Shown here piece by piece: positions 10,286-19,676 of a stretch of 64,000 bases of DNA. Source of the DNA: Candidatus Endomicrobium procryptotermitis (GTDB taxonomy: Bacteria > Elusimicrobiota > Endomicrobiia > Endomicrobiales > Endomicrobiaceae). Within the stretch, counting starts at the first letter, position 1. The number at the start of each line of letters is the position of its first letter. Both the position numbers and the translations under genes were made by a program. The notes beneath the pieces are model-generated. The model ran no database searches. It was not told where the DNA came from and saw only the letters and a program-made list of their open reading frames with translations. The stretch covers positions 34,290 through 98,289 of the forward strand of contig JAITIP010000003.1 of NCBI GenBank assembly GCA_031279415.1. The letters are read 5' to 3'.

Positions 10286-10546
10286 TTATTTACTTTCACC
10301 GGTTTCTGCCGGATCCTTTTTATTTTTAACTGCCTGCACATCTTCTTTTTTTGTTATTATTTTATCTTTCAGCCAACTGTCTACGATATCTTTTGAAAAT
10401 CTGTACTGCCTTCCTATCTTTGAAGCGGGAATCTTTTTCATTCTTATCAAACTATATATTTTTGATTTTCCTATTCCCAAATATTCAGAAAGTTCTTTTA
10501 TGTCCATTATCTGTTTGTTATTTATATTTGTATTTTTATTTTCCAT
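10286..10546 (-). CDS. Excisionase/MerR-type helix-turn-helix DNA-binding protein
   Basis: 86 aa. Residues 14-62 match the HTH_17 excisionase-family domain: MDIKELSEYLGIGKSKIYSL, then IPASKIGRQYRF and DIVDSWL. The N-terminus is asparagine-rich and the C-terminus charged. Such proteins bind DNA as excisionases or small transcription factors. No integrase or phage gene is close, so a housekeeping DNA-binding role with its basic operon partner is more likely than prophage excision. The gene has a near-perfect promoter (10588-10616) but only a weak purine-rich ribosome-binding site. Confidence 0.8.
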   Translation of the reverse strand: MENKNTNINNKQIMDIKELSEYLGIGKSKIYSLIRMKKIPASKIGRQYRFSKDIVDSWLKDKIITKKEDVQAVKNKKDPAETGESK

Positions 10547-10587
10547 TTTTTATCTTTTTCTTTTTTTTATTTTTATTAGTTTTTAAA

Positions 10588-10616
10588 ATTATATATATTC
10601 TATTAAATTTTGTCAA
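10588..10616 (-). promoter_or_regulatory. Consensus sigma-70 promoter of the HTH / lysine-rich protein operon
   Basis: On the minus strand TTGACA (10616-10611), exactly 17 bases, TATAAT (10593-10588): a full consensus match. The leader to the ATG at 10546 is about 35 nt. This suggests constitutively high expression, as expected for an abundant nucleoid-type protein. Confidence 0.85.
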
Positions 10617-10735
10617 CTAGTATTTTTTAGCCATAAGAAATAGCAAATAACAGTATTTAGTTTTATTTACTATTAAGAAGCATTGTTTTTTATTTTTTAA
10701 TATTTGAAACTATTAGATAATATGATTTAATATCA

Positions 10736-12367
10736 TTATTTACCGTTTATTTTATCAAAGCAGTACTTAAGATAGCGGAAATATTCAGAATTTTCATGCT
10801 GTAGTTTAAATGCTTTTTTTATATTTATCAGCGCTTCTTCATATCTTCTTTCGTTCATAAAAATATTCGCAAGGGCTCCATATGTTTGATGTATTAAAGT
10901 ATTTTTTTCAGCAGCGATAGTGAGATATTTTTTTGCTTCTTTTATGTCTCCCCTCTGCCATGCAAATATTCCGATAAAAGCTGCATTTGATGGTTCTTTT
11001 TGTTTAAATTTCATCGGCATTTTCTCATAATTTTTTTTCATAAAATATGCGCCTGTCTGAAATGTACCATTATCTAAAAATCTTCTTCCGTATAGAAAGG
11101 CGGTTTTCACATTATCCGGTGTTTCCGTTACAGCGGCACAAGCAAAAACAAGTTTGTTTGCGAATTTGATATTGTTGGTAAAAGAAACCGATATAAAAAA
11201 TATAAAATATAAAAACATAAAATAAGGCAAAATCACTTGAACTTTACCGTTTAATTTTATTTCATTAAGAATAATAATTAATCCGACAAGCGCAATATAC
11301 ACCCTGTGCTCAAGAATGAAATAACTGTTTTGAAAATACGGCAAAACTAGAAACATTACAAACCACAAAATACCAAAAAGAATATTTGATGTATTTACTT
11401 TTTTTGATATATAAATCAGCGCAGCAATGAAAACCGAAATTAAAAATCCTAAAACTGTGTCAAAAACCGAAAGAAGGGGCATAACTTTAAGATTTACAGG
11501 AAAAAATATTTTAGAAACATATTGAAGGGTTGCTGGAAAAAATTTGAACGTCGCAGCCTTTATATAACTTATTATATGAAAGATGCTTATCTCTTTTGTG
11601 CTTGTAAAAGAATTTTTCATTAAATACCATATTAAACAACAAACCAGCATGGAAAATACCAAAATAAACGTTTTCTTTAAGAAATCTTTTTCTTTTATGT
11701 CCAAAAGCATATAAGCAGGGAAAACGACAAACGAAGCTAAAGCCGTTTCTTTTGTAAAAAGAGAAACCATAAATAACAGCGAAGTAAAAAAGACATGTTT
11801 TAAATTGCCGGATTTTTTATATTTAACCATAAACATGAAAGAGCCAAATACAAATATGGCAAGAATAGAATCGTTTCTTCCCGGTATCCATGAAACCGCC
11901 TGGTTAAGCAGTGGAATAATGGCAAAAAAAGAAGAGAAGACCAAAGATCTGTTTCGGGAAAAATTTAAATTTTTAAGAAGATTAAAAAGCATGCACACGG
12001 CAACAAAATGATAAAACACATTGGAAAGATGATATACCCAAATTTTCCCACCGCCGACAATTGTGTCGATTATCCAGCTTATGACAAGAATAGGCCTGTA
12101 AAAAGTGTCATCGGTTTCATTAAAAACGCTTTTAAAAAACGAAGCTATTATATTGTACGGATCTCGCAGATATTCGTATCTTGATGTCACAAGAGTCACA
12201 TCATCAAGTTCTGTAACATCGAACATTATACTTCCTGCATACACTATAAATATTATTATGATAAAAAAAGCGTATGGAAAAATTTTGTAATTAAAAATAT
12301 TTTGCAGGGATTGATAAAAGATATTGTTGTCAGTTTTTTGAATTGTATTCATATAGAACGGGTTCAA
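10736..12367 (-). CDS. TMTC-like multi-pass membrane protein with C-terminal TPRs
   Basis: 543 aa from a TTG at 12367; an ATG at 12352 is an alternative start. About ten hydrophobic segments span residues 30-390. An acidic loop after TM1 (DVTELDD), a YRPILVISWIID motif and the PGRNDS loop resemble bacterial relatives of TMTC/PMT-type glycosyltransferases (GT-C fold). Residues about 440-540 carry two to three TPRs (ERRYEEALINIKKAF). It overlaps the upstream exonuclease gene by up to 38 bp. Role inferred as sugar transfer from a lipid carrier to an exported protein; no substrate evidence. Confidence 0.7.
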   Translation of the reverse strand: MNPFYMNTIQKTDNNIFYQSLQNIFNYKIFPYAFFIIIIFIVYAGSIMFDVTELDDVTLVTSRYEYLRDPYNIIASFFKSVFNETDDTFYRPILVISWIIDTIVGGGKIWVYHLSNVFYHFVAVCMLFNLLKNLNFSRNRSLVFSSFFAIIPLLNQAVSWIPGRNDSILAIFVFGSFMFMVKYKKSGNLKHVFFTSLLFMVSLFTKETALASFVVFPAYMLLDIKEKDFLKKTFILVFSMLVCCLIWYLMKNSFTSTKEISIFHIISYIKAATFKFFPATLQYVSKIFFPVNLKVMPLLSVFDTVLGFLISVFIAALIYISKKVNTSNILFGILWFVMFLVLPYFQNSYFILEHRVYIALVGLIIILNEIKLNGKVQVILPYFMFLYFIFFISVSFTNNIKFANKLVFACAAVTETPDNVKTAFLYGRRFLDNGTFQTGAYFMKKNYEKMPMKFKQKEPSNAAFIGIFAWQRGDIKEAKKYLTIAAEKNTLIHQTYGALANIFMNERRYEEALINIKKAFKLQHENSEYFRYLKYCFDKINGK

Positions 12368-12929
12368 TCATATCTATTCCTTTACGATACATATTTGAAA
12401 ACAAATATTTGGACACAGAAAACATCGTTAAAACATCAGCCATTGCCCTGTGCTTCAATTCAACTTCCACACCGATGGAGGCTGCTATATTGCAGAGAAC
12501 GTTCGATTCAAAAGAAAAGTATTGCCTTGCAAGTTTTAAAGTATCTATATAATATATTCCGCTTGTTCTTACGCCACTTTCAGAAAGTTCTTTATGAACA
12601 AAAGCCAAATCAAACTGCGCATTGTGACAGACGACCGTGCTTGTGCCTATAAATTCCGCGATACTGCCAGCAATATTTTTAAATTTCGGAGAAGCACTAA
12701 CCATATTGTCGTAAATAGAATGAATTTTAGAACATTCAAGAGGAATAGGCTGCTGCGGATTTATGAGAGTTTCAAAACGTTCTTCTTTGCCGTTTTGAGT
12801 TTTAAGCATTGCGATTTCGACGATTTTATCACCTTTAAGATAATTAAGCCCTGTAGTTTCTATATCCAAATAAACCAAATCGTCGGGAGCATTAGTTTTT
12901 AAAGTTTTAGTAAATAAATTATCAAGCAT
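12330..12929 (-). CDS. DnaQ-like 3'-5' exonuclease (DEDDh)
   Basis: 199 aa. The ExoI motif reads YLDIETTGLNY (residues about 20-30), ExoII VVCHNAQFDLAF (about 98-109) and ExoIII LKHRAMADVL (about 157-166), giving the D-E-D-h-D catalytic set of the DNA polymerase III epsilon family. It may proofread replication or act as a stand-alone exonuclease; it is shorter than many epsilon subunits. Start is one base after the stop of the preceding membrane protein gene (TGA-C-ATG), so translation is probably coupled. Confidence 0.88.
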   Translation of the reverse strand: MLDNLFTKTLKTNAPDDLVYLDIETTGLNYLKGDKIVEIAMLKTQNGKEERFETLINPQQPIPLECSKIHSIYDNMVSASPKFKNIAGSIAEFIGTSTVVCHNAQFDLAFVHKELSESGVRTSGIYYIDTLKLARQYFSFESNVLCNIAASIGVEVELKHRAMADVLTMFSVSKYLFSNMYRKGIDMIEPVLYEYNSKN

Positions 12930-12930
12930 G

Positions 12931-13257
12931 TCAGTATTCTATCATTTTTAAAAAAATAATAAACGCTGCCGCATAACTTAAAATCGTAAAAATAGTCCAG
13001 CATGTCTGCGGAAGCATTTGTCCGGGCTTTATTTTACATATTCCACATCCGACAATATAACAATATTTTGAAAATAAAGCCGCAAGCAGTGAAGTCAAAA
13101 AAGAAATCAAAATAATAACTCCATACAATATAAGCGAGCCAAGCAAAAAACCTGCAATAAATCCGGTAAGCATTATCTGTTTATTTATAAAATAATATAA
13201 AACGGAACATATCCCGTAAAAAATAATAAAAAATATTAATTTGTAATTATAAAACAT
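12931..13257 (-). CDS. Small multi-pass membrane protein, unknown
   Basis: 108 aa, not recognised. Four hydrophobic segments (about residues 5-22, 28-42, 45-65 and 85-104) with a cysteine-rich loop YCYIVGCGICKIKPGQM between the third and fourth. It begins one base after the stop of the TPR gene and ends one base before the exonuclease start, so it belongs to the coupled minus-strand run. Confidence 0.65.
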   Translation of the reverse strand: MFYNYKLIFFIIFYGICSVLYYFINKQIMLTGFIAGFLLGSLILYGVIILISFLTSLLAALFSKYCYIVGCGICKIKPGQMLPQTCWTIFTILSYAAAFIIFLKMIEY

Positions 13258-13258
13258 T

Positions 13259-14251
13259 TTACCTCAAATCTATTCCGATATTGCGCAGTTCATAAATGGC
13301 TTCATCGCTTCCGTGGTATGCTGCTGTTTTAAGATATTCTACCGCTTCACCGCTTTTTCCTATCTTTTTATAAGCCATGCCGAGCAAATAATTCACTTTA
13401 TCATTATCGGGGTTAATCTGCAAAGCCCGCAAATAAAAAGGTATGGCTTCGTCATAATTGTTTTGTCCTGCGTAAACCGAGCCTATTTTTAAATACGAAG
13501 TTATATACTCAGGATTGATATCTGCCGCTTTTTCATAATTTGCAAGAGCAGTGTTGGCATTGTTCATTTTAAGATACATATCACCCAAATTGCAGTATGC
13601 AGCCACAAATCCTATATCCGAATCTATCGCTCTTTTATAATAATTTGCCGCTTCTTTATATCGCTCCTCTTCCCTGAATGTGTGACCTATAAGATTATAA
13701 AATCCAGACTGGCTAAAATTTCCCGAAAGCAAAGCGCGTCTGTACCAAGCTCTTGCATTTTCCTGCATTCCGACGCTTCTGTAACAGAGTCCTATAAGAA
13801 GGTATGCCCGTTCCATCTCAGGAGAAAGCGTAGCGGCTTTTTCAAGATATTCTGTGGCCTGCAAAAATTTTTCCGAACTGTTTGATATTTGCGCTTTTAA
13901 AAATAAAGCATTGCCCAGATGATAATAAGTGTCGGCATTGTAAGGATCAAGTTCAGAAGATATTTTTAAATGTTTTGCAGCTGAGTCGTAATTTGAAAGC
14001 TTTGTCAGAGCTATCGCATAATTTCTATATGTTTCAGCGCTGCCGGCATTGAGTTCGACAGCTTTGGCATAGTATTTTGCAGCCATAAAATATTGTTCAT
14101 TTATATAATAGGTATTCGCTTTTTGAAGTATAACTTCTTTTGAGTATCCCGAATTTCTATAAAAGTACACTCCTGCGCCTGCTAGAAGAAAACAAACCGT
14201 AAATATAATACTGAATTTGAGATTGTTGTCGATTTTATTTTTTTTAGACAT
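13259..14251 (-). CDS. Membrane-anchored TPR protein
   Basis: 330 aa. A hydrophobic segment at residues 12-30 anchors it in the inner membrane. From residue 38 there are about eight tetratricopeptide repeats, for example NAGSAETYRNYAIALTKLSN and NPEYITSYLKIGSVYAGQNN, each 34 residues. TPR arrays hold protein complexes together. The ATG overlaps the archease stop codon (8 bp), so the two are translationally coupled. Confidence 0.82.
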   Translation of the reverse strand: MSKKNKIDNNLKFSIIFTVCFLLAGAGVYFYRNSGYSKEVILQKANTYYINEQYFMAAKYYAKAVELNAGSAETYRNYAIALTKLSNYDSAAKHLKISSELDPYNADTYYHLGNALFLKAQISNSSEKFLQATEYLEKAATLSPEMERAYLLIGLCYRSVGMQENARAWYRRALLSGNFSQSGFYNLIGHTFREEERYKEAANYYKRAIDSDIGFVAAYCNLGDMYLKMNNANTALANYEKAADINPEYITSYLKIGSVYAGQNNYDEAIPFYLRALQINPDNDKVNYLLGMAYKKIGKSGEAVEYLKTAAYHGSDEAIYELRNIGIDLR

Positions 14252-14660
14252 CGGCTATTACCACAGTTTCATATAAATTATTTTTCTTTTCTATTTTGAC
14301 ATTTCCATAAGTAACGGCTTTAATTTCTAAATTTGTCTTAAAATCTTTTATTGCGACAAAATCCGCTTTAACATTTAAGCTGCAGTCATCTAAGGTTATA
14401 TTGTCAAATTCCCCTCTTTGCAATCTTTTTTTTATATAAAACATATATAACAGCTCGTTTAAAAATTTTACCAGCAGTTCTTCCATGCTTTCTCCCATAA
14501 TGGAAAAAGATATTTTTTCTACTTTTGCACCTAAAGATATTTCCTCGAAAACATTACTTAATAATCCTTGAGCGGCAGCTTCAAAAAGCCCCCCCAAAGT
14601 ATCGGATTTTACTTTTAGGCAGAAATCTGCGGTATGTTCTAAAAATTCATAGTTTTTCAT
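14244..14660 (-). CDS. Archease family protein
   Basis: 138 aa, the usual archease size. The opening KNYEFLEHTADFCLKVKSDTLGGLFEAAAQGL, the central EELLVKFLNELLYMF and the closing acidic residue (ADV) are typical of archease, which binds metal and activates the RNA ligase RtcB or modulates other RNA-modifying enzymes. rtcB is not in this window. The ATG directly follows the upstream stop (TAAATG), coupling it to an exported beta-CASP hydrolase. Confidence 0.9.
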   Translation of the reverse strand: MKNYEFLEHTADFCLKVKSDTLGGLFEAAAQGLLSNVFEEISLGAKVEKISFSIMGESMEELLVKFLNELLYMFYIKKRLQRGEFDNITLDDCSLNVKADFVAIKDFKTNLEIKAVTYGNVKIEKKNNLYETVVIADV

Positions 14661-16199
14661 TTAGGGTTCTAAAACAACTTTTTCTTTATACGACGCTTTT
14701 GAAATATTTGTTCTGCCGTCTTTTTTTAAAAGCATTTCCATTTTTTCAGCGATTTTCTTTTCCGAATGTACTATGTAAAGAGACGTTTCTTTATACTGAT
14801 TTGAAAGCCATTTCCGTATCATCTCAAAACCCGCATGGTCTGAAAACACATCATATTTTTTGACGGAAGCGCTGCTTTTAACGCCGTTAATTTTATTTTT
14901 GCCCGATAAAAGCATTCCTGCCGTACTTTTAGGTTTCACGTAATTTACAAGCATAATCATCAAATCCTTTCTGGGCAAAAGTTTAGAAACAAAATGTGCG
15001 GACATGCCTTTATCAAGATCACCGCTTGAAGAAATAAGTATCAGTGGATTATCAAATTTCACGTTTTTTTTCAGATTTATTTTTTCCGGAAGAATAGTTT
15101 TTTCTTTATAAATTTCTTCAGTAAACCAAATGCCTCTTTCATTTTTTTTCAACTCTTTTTGATATATTTCCGTTATATTGTTAGCACTGGGAGAAACACT
15201 GTAAATCGGAAAATCTTTAGGAAGTTTTCCGTTTTTTTGCATAAGTCGAAGTTCATATAAAACTTTTTGCGTTCTGTTAAAAGATAAAGCGGGAATCCAT
15301 ACGGTTTTACCTTTTTTTAAAGCTTTTGACAAATCATTTTGAAAAACCTCATAATCCAAAAAAGAAAGCTTTGATTTATCATCCGCATACGTAGCTTCGA
15401 CAAAAATCATATCCGCTTTTTCCGGTACTGAAAATTCTCCGTTAAATCTTGAATAGCCGCTTCCCAAATCTCCAGAAAATAGAATTTTCTTACCGTTTAT
15501 GTCAAAAATGACACTTGCCGAACCCGGAATATGTCCCGCATCTATAAGTTTTACTTTTATGTTTTTCGAAATTTCTTCCCATTCATTATAATTTAAAGTC
15601 ACAAAAAGTTTCTCTATTTCTGCGCTGTCTTTAGCGCAACAATTTTTGCAGGCTAAAAATTTGATTTTAGTATTTTTGCGCAATTCTTCAAGAGTTATCG
15701 GCAGAGGTGGCTCTTCGACATTTTTAATACTTTCTTTGCAGTCTTCATGCCAATGAGCAATAGCAGTAGCTCTGTTAGCTTCGGCTTTCTCTCTTTGAAC
15801 TTTTGACCAGTACCATTTTCTTTCGATTATTTCAAAGCCGTTCCTGTCTTTAAACAGCAAAAGCGCAAGCTCTTTAGTCACAGATGTCGAATATATTTTG
15901 CCCCGAAACCCTTTTGCTATAAGCAAAGGAACTCTGCCGATATGATCAAGATGAGCATGAGTTAAAACCAAATATTTTGCATCAATAAGCTCCTGCGGCA
16001 TATCGGAATTCAAATAAAGTTCGCTGTCATCTCCTATAAAAAGACCGCAGTCTATTAAAACTTTTTCGTCTTCGGCATTTAAAAGAAAACAACTGCCAGA
16101 AACCACCTGCGCTGCCCCGTAAGGAGTAACCGAAATTTCGGCATAAACAAAATTTATAGAGAAAAAAAATAAAATAAACAGTAAAAATATTTTTTTCAT
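14661..16199 (-). CDS. Exported metallo-beta-lactamase / beta-CASP hydrolase
   Basis: 512 aa from the ATG at 16199, chosen because AAGGA lies eight bases before it; two earlier in-frame starts (16232, 16208) lack a usable site. Residues 1-20 are a clear signal peptide ending FVYA. The MBL motif HAHLDH is at 81-86, with FSGDLGS and EATYAD further on. A beta-CASP insert follows, and the RNA-specificity part ends SDHAGFEMIRKWL. Sequence relatives are RNase J/CPSF-73-like nucleases that work on RNA in the cytosol, so a signal peptide is unexpected. An insert at about residues 185-195 holds CKNCC. It could be an exported nuclease or a hydrolase of another substrate. Confidence 0.85.
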   Translation of the reverse strand: MKKIFLLFILFFFSINFVYAEISVTPYGAAQVVSGSCFLLNAEDEKVLIDCGLFIGDDSELYLNSDMPQELIDAKYLVLTHAHLDHIGRVPLLIAKGFRGKIYSTSVTKELALLLFKDRNGFEIIERKWYWSKVQREKAEANRATAIAHWHEDCKESIKNVEEPPLPITLEELRKNTKIKFLACKNCCAKDSAEIEKLFVTLNYNEWEEISKNIKVKLIDAGHIPGSASVIFDINGKKILFSGDLGSGYSRFNGEFSVPEKADMIFVEATYADDKSKLSFLDYEVFQNDLSKALKKGKTVWIPALSFNRTQKVLYELRLMQKNGKLPKDFPIYSVSPSANNITEIYQKELKKNERGIWFTEEIYKEKTILPEKINLKKNVKFDNPLILISSSGDLDKGMSAHFVSKLLPRKDLMIMLVNYVKPKSTAGMLLSGKNKINGVKSSASVKKYDVFSDHAGFEMIRKWLSNQYKETSLYIVHSEKKIAEKMEMLLKKDGRTNISKASYKEKVVLEP

Positions 16200-16312
16200 T
16201 TTTCGCATCCTTGATAAATGAAAGTTTGGCATATTAAAAGATTAGAAGCTTGCCAATATCTTCCAAATATCGTCTTTATAACTTGCCACGGCTAGTATAT
16301 GTCCGCTAGGAC

Positions 16313-17962
16313 TTACATTTGTTCTGGAGCGGAAACACCCAGTAATCCCAAACCGTTATTGATGACAATCGTCACCGCTTCGATAAGTTTCAGCCTAGAT
16401 GCAGTAAGTTTAGGGTCATCACTTAAAACGCGGTGCTTTTCATAGAATTTATGATAAATGTCGGCAAGCTCCATCAAATACGCAGTAAAATGATGAGGAC
16501 TCATAGTTTGTTCACAAAGAAACAGCGTATCGCAAAAAGCCGAAAGCTGTTTTATAAGTTCTTTTTCTTCTTTTGCATTTAAAAGACTATAATCGATTTT
16601 CGAAGGCAGATCTTTTCTGTTTTTGCTTTCTCTGACTATTGAATTGCATCTTGCGTTTACGTACTGAACGTAAAACACCGGATTTTCGTTTGACTGTTTT
16701 TTTGCCAAATCCAAATCGAATTCAAGCTGCGAATCCGGATCACGCAGAAGAAAAAAAAACCTACATGCATCTTTTCCGACTTCATCTATGACTTCTTTCA
16801 GCGTTATAAATTCGCCGCTTCTTGTGGACATTACCACCGGCCGGCCGTCTTTTATCAGAGAAACAAGCTGATATAAAATAACTTTTAATGCTTCTTTTGG
16901 AAAATCCAGCATTTGTACGCAGGCATTTATTCGAGCGACATAACCGTGATGATCCGCCCCCCAAAGATTTACGAGTTTTGTAAAACCTCTTTCAAATTTA
17001 TTTTTATGGTATGCCGCGTCTGAAGCAAGATAAGTATATCTTCCGTCGGAACGCTTTAAAACTCTGTCTTTATCATCTCCGAATTTTGCGGACGCAAGCC
17101 ATAGCGCGTCATCTTGAACGTAAGCGTCGCCTTTACTTTTAAGATAATCGCAGGTTTTATCCACTTCCGTTTTCCCTTCACAATCTTTATCAAAAGCTAT
17201 TTTTCCTTCGGAAAACCAATTGTCAAAAATTACCGCAAAATCTTTCAAATCGTTTTCTATCATTGCAAGAATATCTTTTACCGCTTCTTTTTTAAAATCT
17301 ATTTCATCGGCATTTTTCTCTTTATCTAAGAGCCTTCTTGCAATATCGGCAATATATTCCCCTTTGTAACCATCTTCGGGAAAAGGAATGTTTTCACCTT
17401 TTAGCTGAGCATACTTTGCCTTAACCGAAGCGGCAAGTGCAAGCATTTGATTTCCGACGTCGTTAAGATAATATTCTTTTGTGACATTATATCCAAGATG
17501 CTTCAACACCCTTGAAAGCGAATCGCCAATTGCCGCGCCGCGTCCATGCCCTATATGCAGAGGACCTGTAGGATTAGCCGAAACAAACTCTACCATTATT
17601 TTTTCTTTGCCCTTTGAAGAAAGAGTTCCGTACTTTTCTTTTTGTTTAAGAATTACTCGAAGTTCTTTATAAAGAATTTCATTTTTAACACTAAGATTTA
17701 TAAATCCTGTACCTGCGATTTCTGCCTTGCTTATGTAATCATCCATTTCTTTTAGAATTATGTCTATAAGCTCCCGAGCTATGACCGCGGGATTTGTTTT
17801 CAACTTTTTCGCCATTATCATTGCAGCGTTCACGGCATAATCAGCATCTATGTTTTTAGGCGGAATCTCTACAGAAAAAGAAATACTTTCTTCTAACCCT
17901 TTTTCTTCTGCGTATTTTCTCATTATCGCATTAAGCTTCTTCGTTATATGCCGTTTAATCAT
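16313..17962 (-). CDS. argS: Arginyl-tRNA synthetase
   Basis: 549 aa, class I synthetase charging tRNA-Arg. The N-terminal additional domain precedes FVSANPTGPLHIGHGRGAA, which includes the HIGH motif. The KMSKS region is the degenerate VMSTRSGEF common in ArgRS. The C-terminal anticodon-binding helical domain ends RLKLIEAVTIVINNGLGLLGVSAPEQM, which is the family's normal C-terminus. GAGGAAG precedes the ATG. A nitroreductase gene lies ten bases upstream on the same strand. Confidence 0.96.
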   Translation of the reverse strand: MIKRHITKKLNAIMRKYAEEKGLEESISFSVEIPPKNIDADYAVNAAMIMAKKLKTNPAVIARELIDIILKEMDDYISKAEIAGTGFINLSVKNEILYKELRVILKQKEKYGTLSSKGKEKIMVEFVSANPTGPLHIGHGRGAAIGDSLSRVLKHLGYNVTKEYYLNDVGNQMLALAASVKAKYAQLKGENIPFPEDGYKGEYIADIARRLLDKEKNADEIDFKKEAVKDILAMIENDLKDFAVIFDNWFSEGKIAFDKDCEGKTEVDKTCDYLKSKGDAYVQDDALWLASAKFGDDKDRVLKRSDGRYTYLASDAAYHKNKFERGFTKLVNLWGADHHGYVARINACVQMLDFPKEALKVILYQLVSLIKDGRPVVMSTRSGEFITLKEVIDEVGKDACRFFFLLRDPDSQLEFDLDLAKKQSNENPVFYVQYVNARCNSIVRESKNRKDLPSKIDYSLLNAKEEKELIKQLSAFCDTLFLCEQTMSPHHFTAYLMELADIYHKFYEKHRVLSDDPKLTASRLKLIEAVTIVINNGLGLLGVSAPEQM

Positions 17963-17972
17963 ACTCTTCCTC

Positions 17973-18473
17973 TTATTTCCAAGCTTCGTATTTAATTTTT
18001 TCAGGACTCCACCTTTCTTTTTGTGTAGGTTTTATCGCAGATTTGCCGATTACGGCAAGTCCGAAAGGTTTTATATTTGCAGGCAGGTCAAACAATTTAG
18101 TGAAAGCGTCCATTCTTTCTTCATTTCCATATATTCCACACCAAACGGAACCATACCCTTTTTCCGCAGCAGCAAGAAGTATATTTTGAATAGCTGCGGC
18201 ACAATCCTGCGGCAAATATTTTTCATAGGCCAAATCTTCGTCACCTGTAACGAGTATCGCGAGGGGCGCTTCCAAAACCATCTGCGCAGCTTTGTGAACT
18301 TGAGCGATTTTTTTATGCGTTTCTTTATTTTTTATAACAATAAAACTCCAGCAGCGCGTATTTCTTGCGGTAGGCGCAGACATTGCCGCTTTTAAGATAA
18401 AATTTAAATCTTCATCTTTAACTTCTTCCAACAAATATTTTCTTACACTTGTCCTGTCAAACAAAATGCTCAT
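17973..18473 (-). CDS. Nitroreductase-family flavoprotein (cytosolic)
   Basis: 166 aa. FDRTSVRKYLLEEVKDEDLNFILKAAMSAPTARN gives the FMN-binding start of the nitroreductase family, and ILLAAAEKGYGSVWCGIYGNEERM the second flavin site. These enzymes reduce nitro compounds, quinones or flavins with NAD(P)H. GGGAG precedes the ATG. A second, signal-peptide-bearing paralogue lies at 23620-24180. Confidence 0.9.
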   Translation of the reverse strand: MSILFDRTSVRKYLLEEVKDEDLNFILKAAMSAPTARNTRCWSFIVIKNKETHKKIAQVHKAAQMVLEAPLAILVTGDEDLAYEKYLPQDCAAAIQNILLAAAEKGYGSVWCGIYGNEERMDAFTKLFDLPANIKPFGLAVIGKSAIKPTQKERWSPEKIKYEAWK

Positions 18474-18518
18474 TTCTTTTCTCCCAAATTTTATAATTTA
18501 ATTTTTTTCCTGCAAAAA

Positions 18519-19676
18519 TCATTCCATTTCAAAAGGTATTTCATTTACGTTTACATAACCCAGCTTAATGCCTAGAGAATCGGCTTTATTTAAATCTTTG
18601 CGCGCACTTTTATAATCTTTCTGACTTTCTTTGACAAGCCCTCTGAGAAGATAAGCTTTTCCATTATCAGGCTGCATTTCTATGACTTTATTCAAATCTT
18701 TTTGCGCTTTTTCGTAATCATTAATTCTGTTTTCCGCTATTGCGCGCAAAAACCGCAGATTCGCATTTTTATGGTTAAGCTTTATCGCTTTTGTAAAATT
18801 TTCGACCGCATTTTCAAAATTTCCGACATTATATTCTATTATCGCGATATATTCATACAATCTGTAATCTTCCGTCCGCAATTTGGCAAGTTTGTTCAAA
18901 TCATTTAAAGCGCTTTCATAATTCTTCATTTTATATTTGATGCGTGCGCGTTTTAGATATGACTCTTCATATTTGAAAACATAATTTTCATATTTCTCAT
19001 ACTCTTTTGTAAAACCATCTTTTTTAAGTTTTCTCATGAGAACTTCGCAGTTTTCATATGCTTCCGTAAACTCAGGATCCAAATCAACCGCCGTTAAATA
19101 ATCTTCTATTGCAAGCTCCACATCACCGGCCAGTTCTCTGGCATAGCCTCTGCTGAAATAAATATTTGCGTTTGTGGGATCAATTTTCAGCGCTTTATTA
19201 AAATCTTTTACAGCAGATTTAGCTTTCCCGATATATATTTTGGAGTTCCCAGCGGTGAGATATGCAGCTGAAATATAAGGATTGTATTTTAGGGCTTTTT
19301 CACTGTCTTTAAGAGCGCCTTTATAGTCTTCAAGCATATACTTTATTGCCGCTCTGTTAGCATATGCGGCTTCATTTTTTTTGTCAAGTTTTATCGAATA
19401 ATCATAATCTTCCATTGCGCCTTTATAATCCTGCAAAGCAGCTTTTATATATGCGCGCATAGCATAAAGGTTTGAAGAACCTGGGTCTATTTCAACAGCT
19501 TTATCAATATTAGATTTCGCTTCGGGATATTTTTCGGATGCCATAAATTCGTTCGCGGCAGACATATATTGCACAACTTTGGCGGCAGTTTCATCATGTC
19601 CCTGCGCTGCATTATCACAAAAAGTATCGGCAATAAACAAAGTAAAAATTAAAGTTAGAAACAATAATTTTTTCAT
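18519..19676 (-). CDS. Exported TPR-repeat protein
   Basis: 385 aa from the ATG at 19676, preceded by GGAGAGG; an earlier ATG at 19694 would use up that site. The first 20 residues form a signal peptide (MKKLLFLTLIFTLFIADTFC), with a cysteine near the cleavage point that might be lipid-modified. About ten TPRs follow, for example KYPEAKSNIDKAVEIDPGSS and NPYISAAYLTAGNSKIYIGK. The protein is thus a periplasmic scaffold with no catalytic domain. Confidence 0.8.
   Translation of the reverse strand: MKKLLFLTLIFTLFIADTFCDNAAQGHDETAAKVVQYMSAANEFMASEKYPEAKSNIDKAVEIDPGSSNLYAMRAYIKAALQDYKGAMEDYDYSIKLDKKNEAAYANRAAIKYMLEDYKGALKDSEKALKYNPYISAAYLTAGNSKIYIGKAKSAVKDFNKALKIDPTNANIYFSRGYARELAGDVELAIEDYLTAVDLDPEFTEAYENCEVLMRKLKKDGFTKEYEKYENYVFKYEESYLKRARIKYKMKNYESALNDLNKLAKLRTEDYRLYEYIAIIEYNVGNFENAVENFTKAIKLNHKNANLRFLRAIAENRINDYEKAQKDLNKVIEMQPDNGKAYLLRGLVKESQKDYKSARKDLNKADSLGIKLGYVNVNEIPFEME

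Noticed and set aside
16200..16232. N-terminal extension of the beta-CASP protein from 16232
   Set aside because: The in-frame starts at 16232 and 16208 lack a properly spaced ribosome-binding site, and the extension would precede the signal peptide; 16199 has AAGGA at eight bases.
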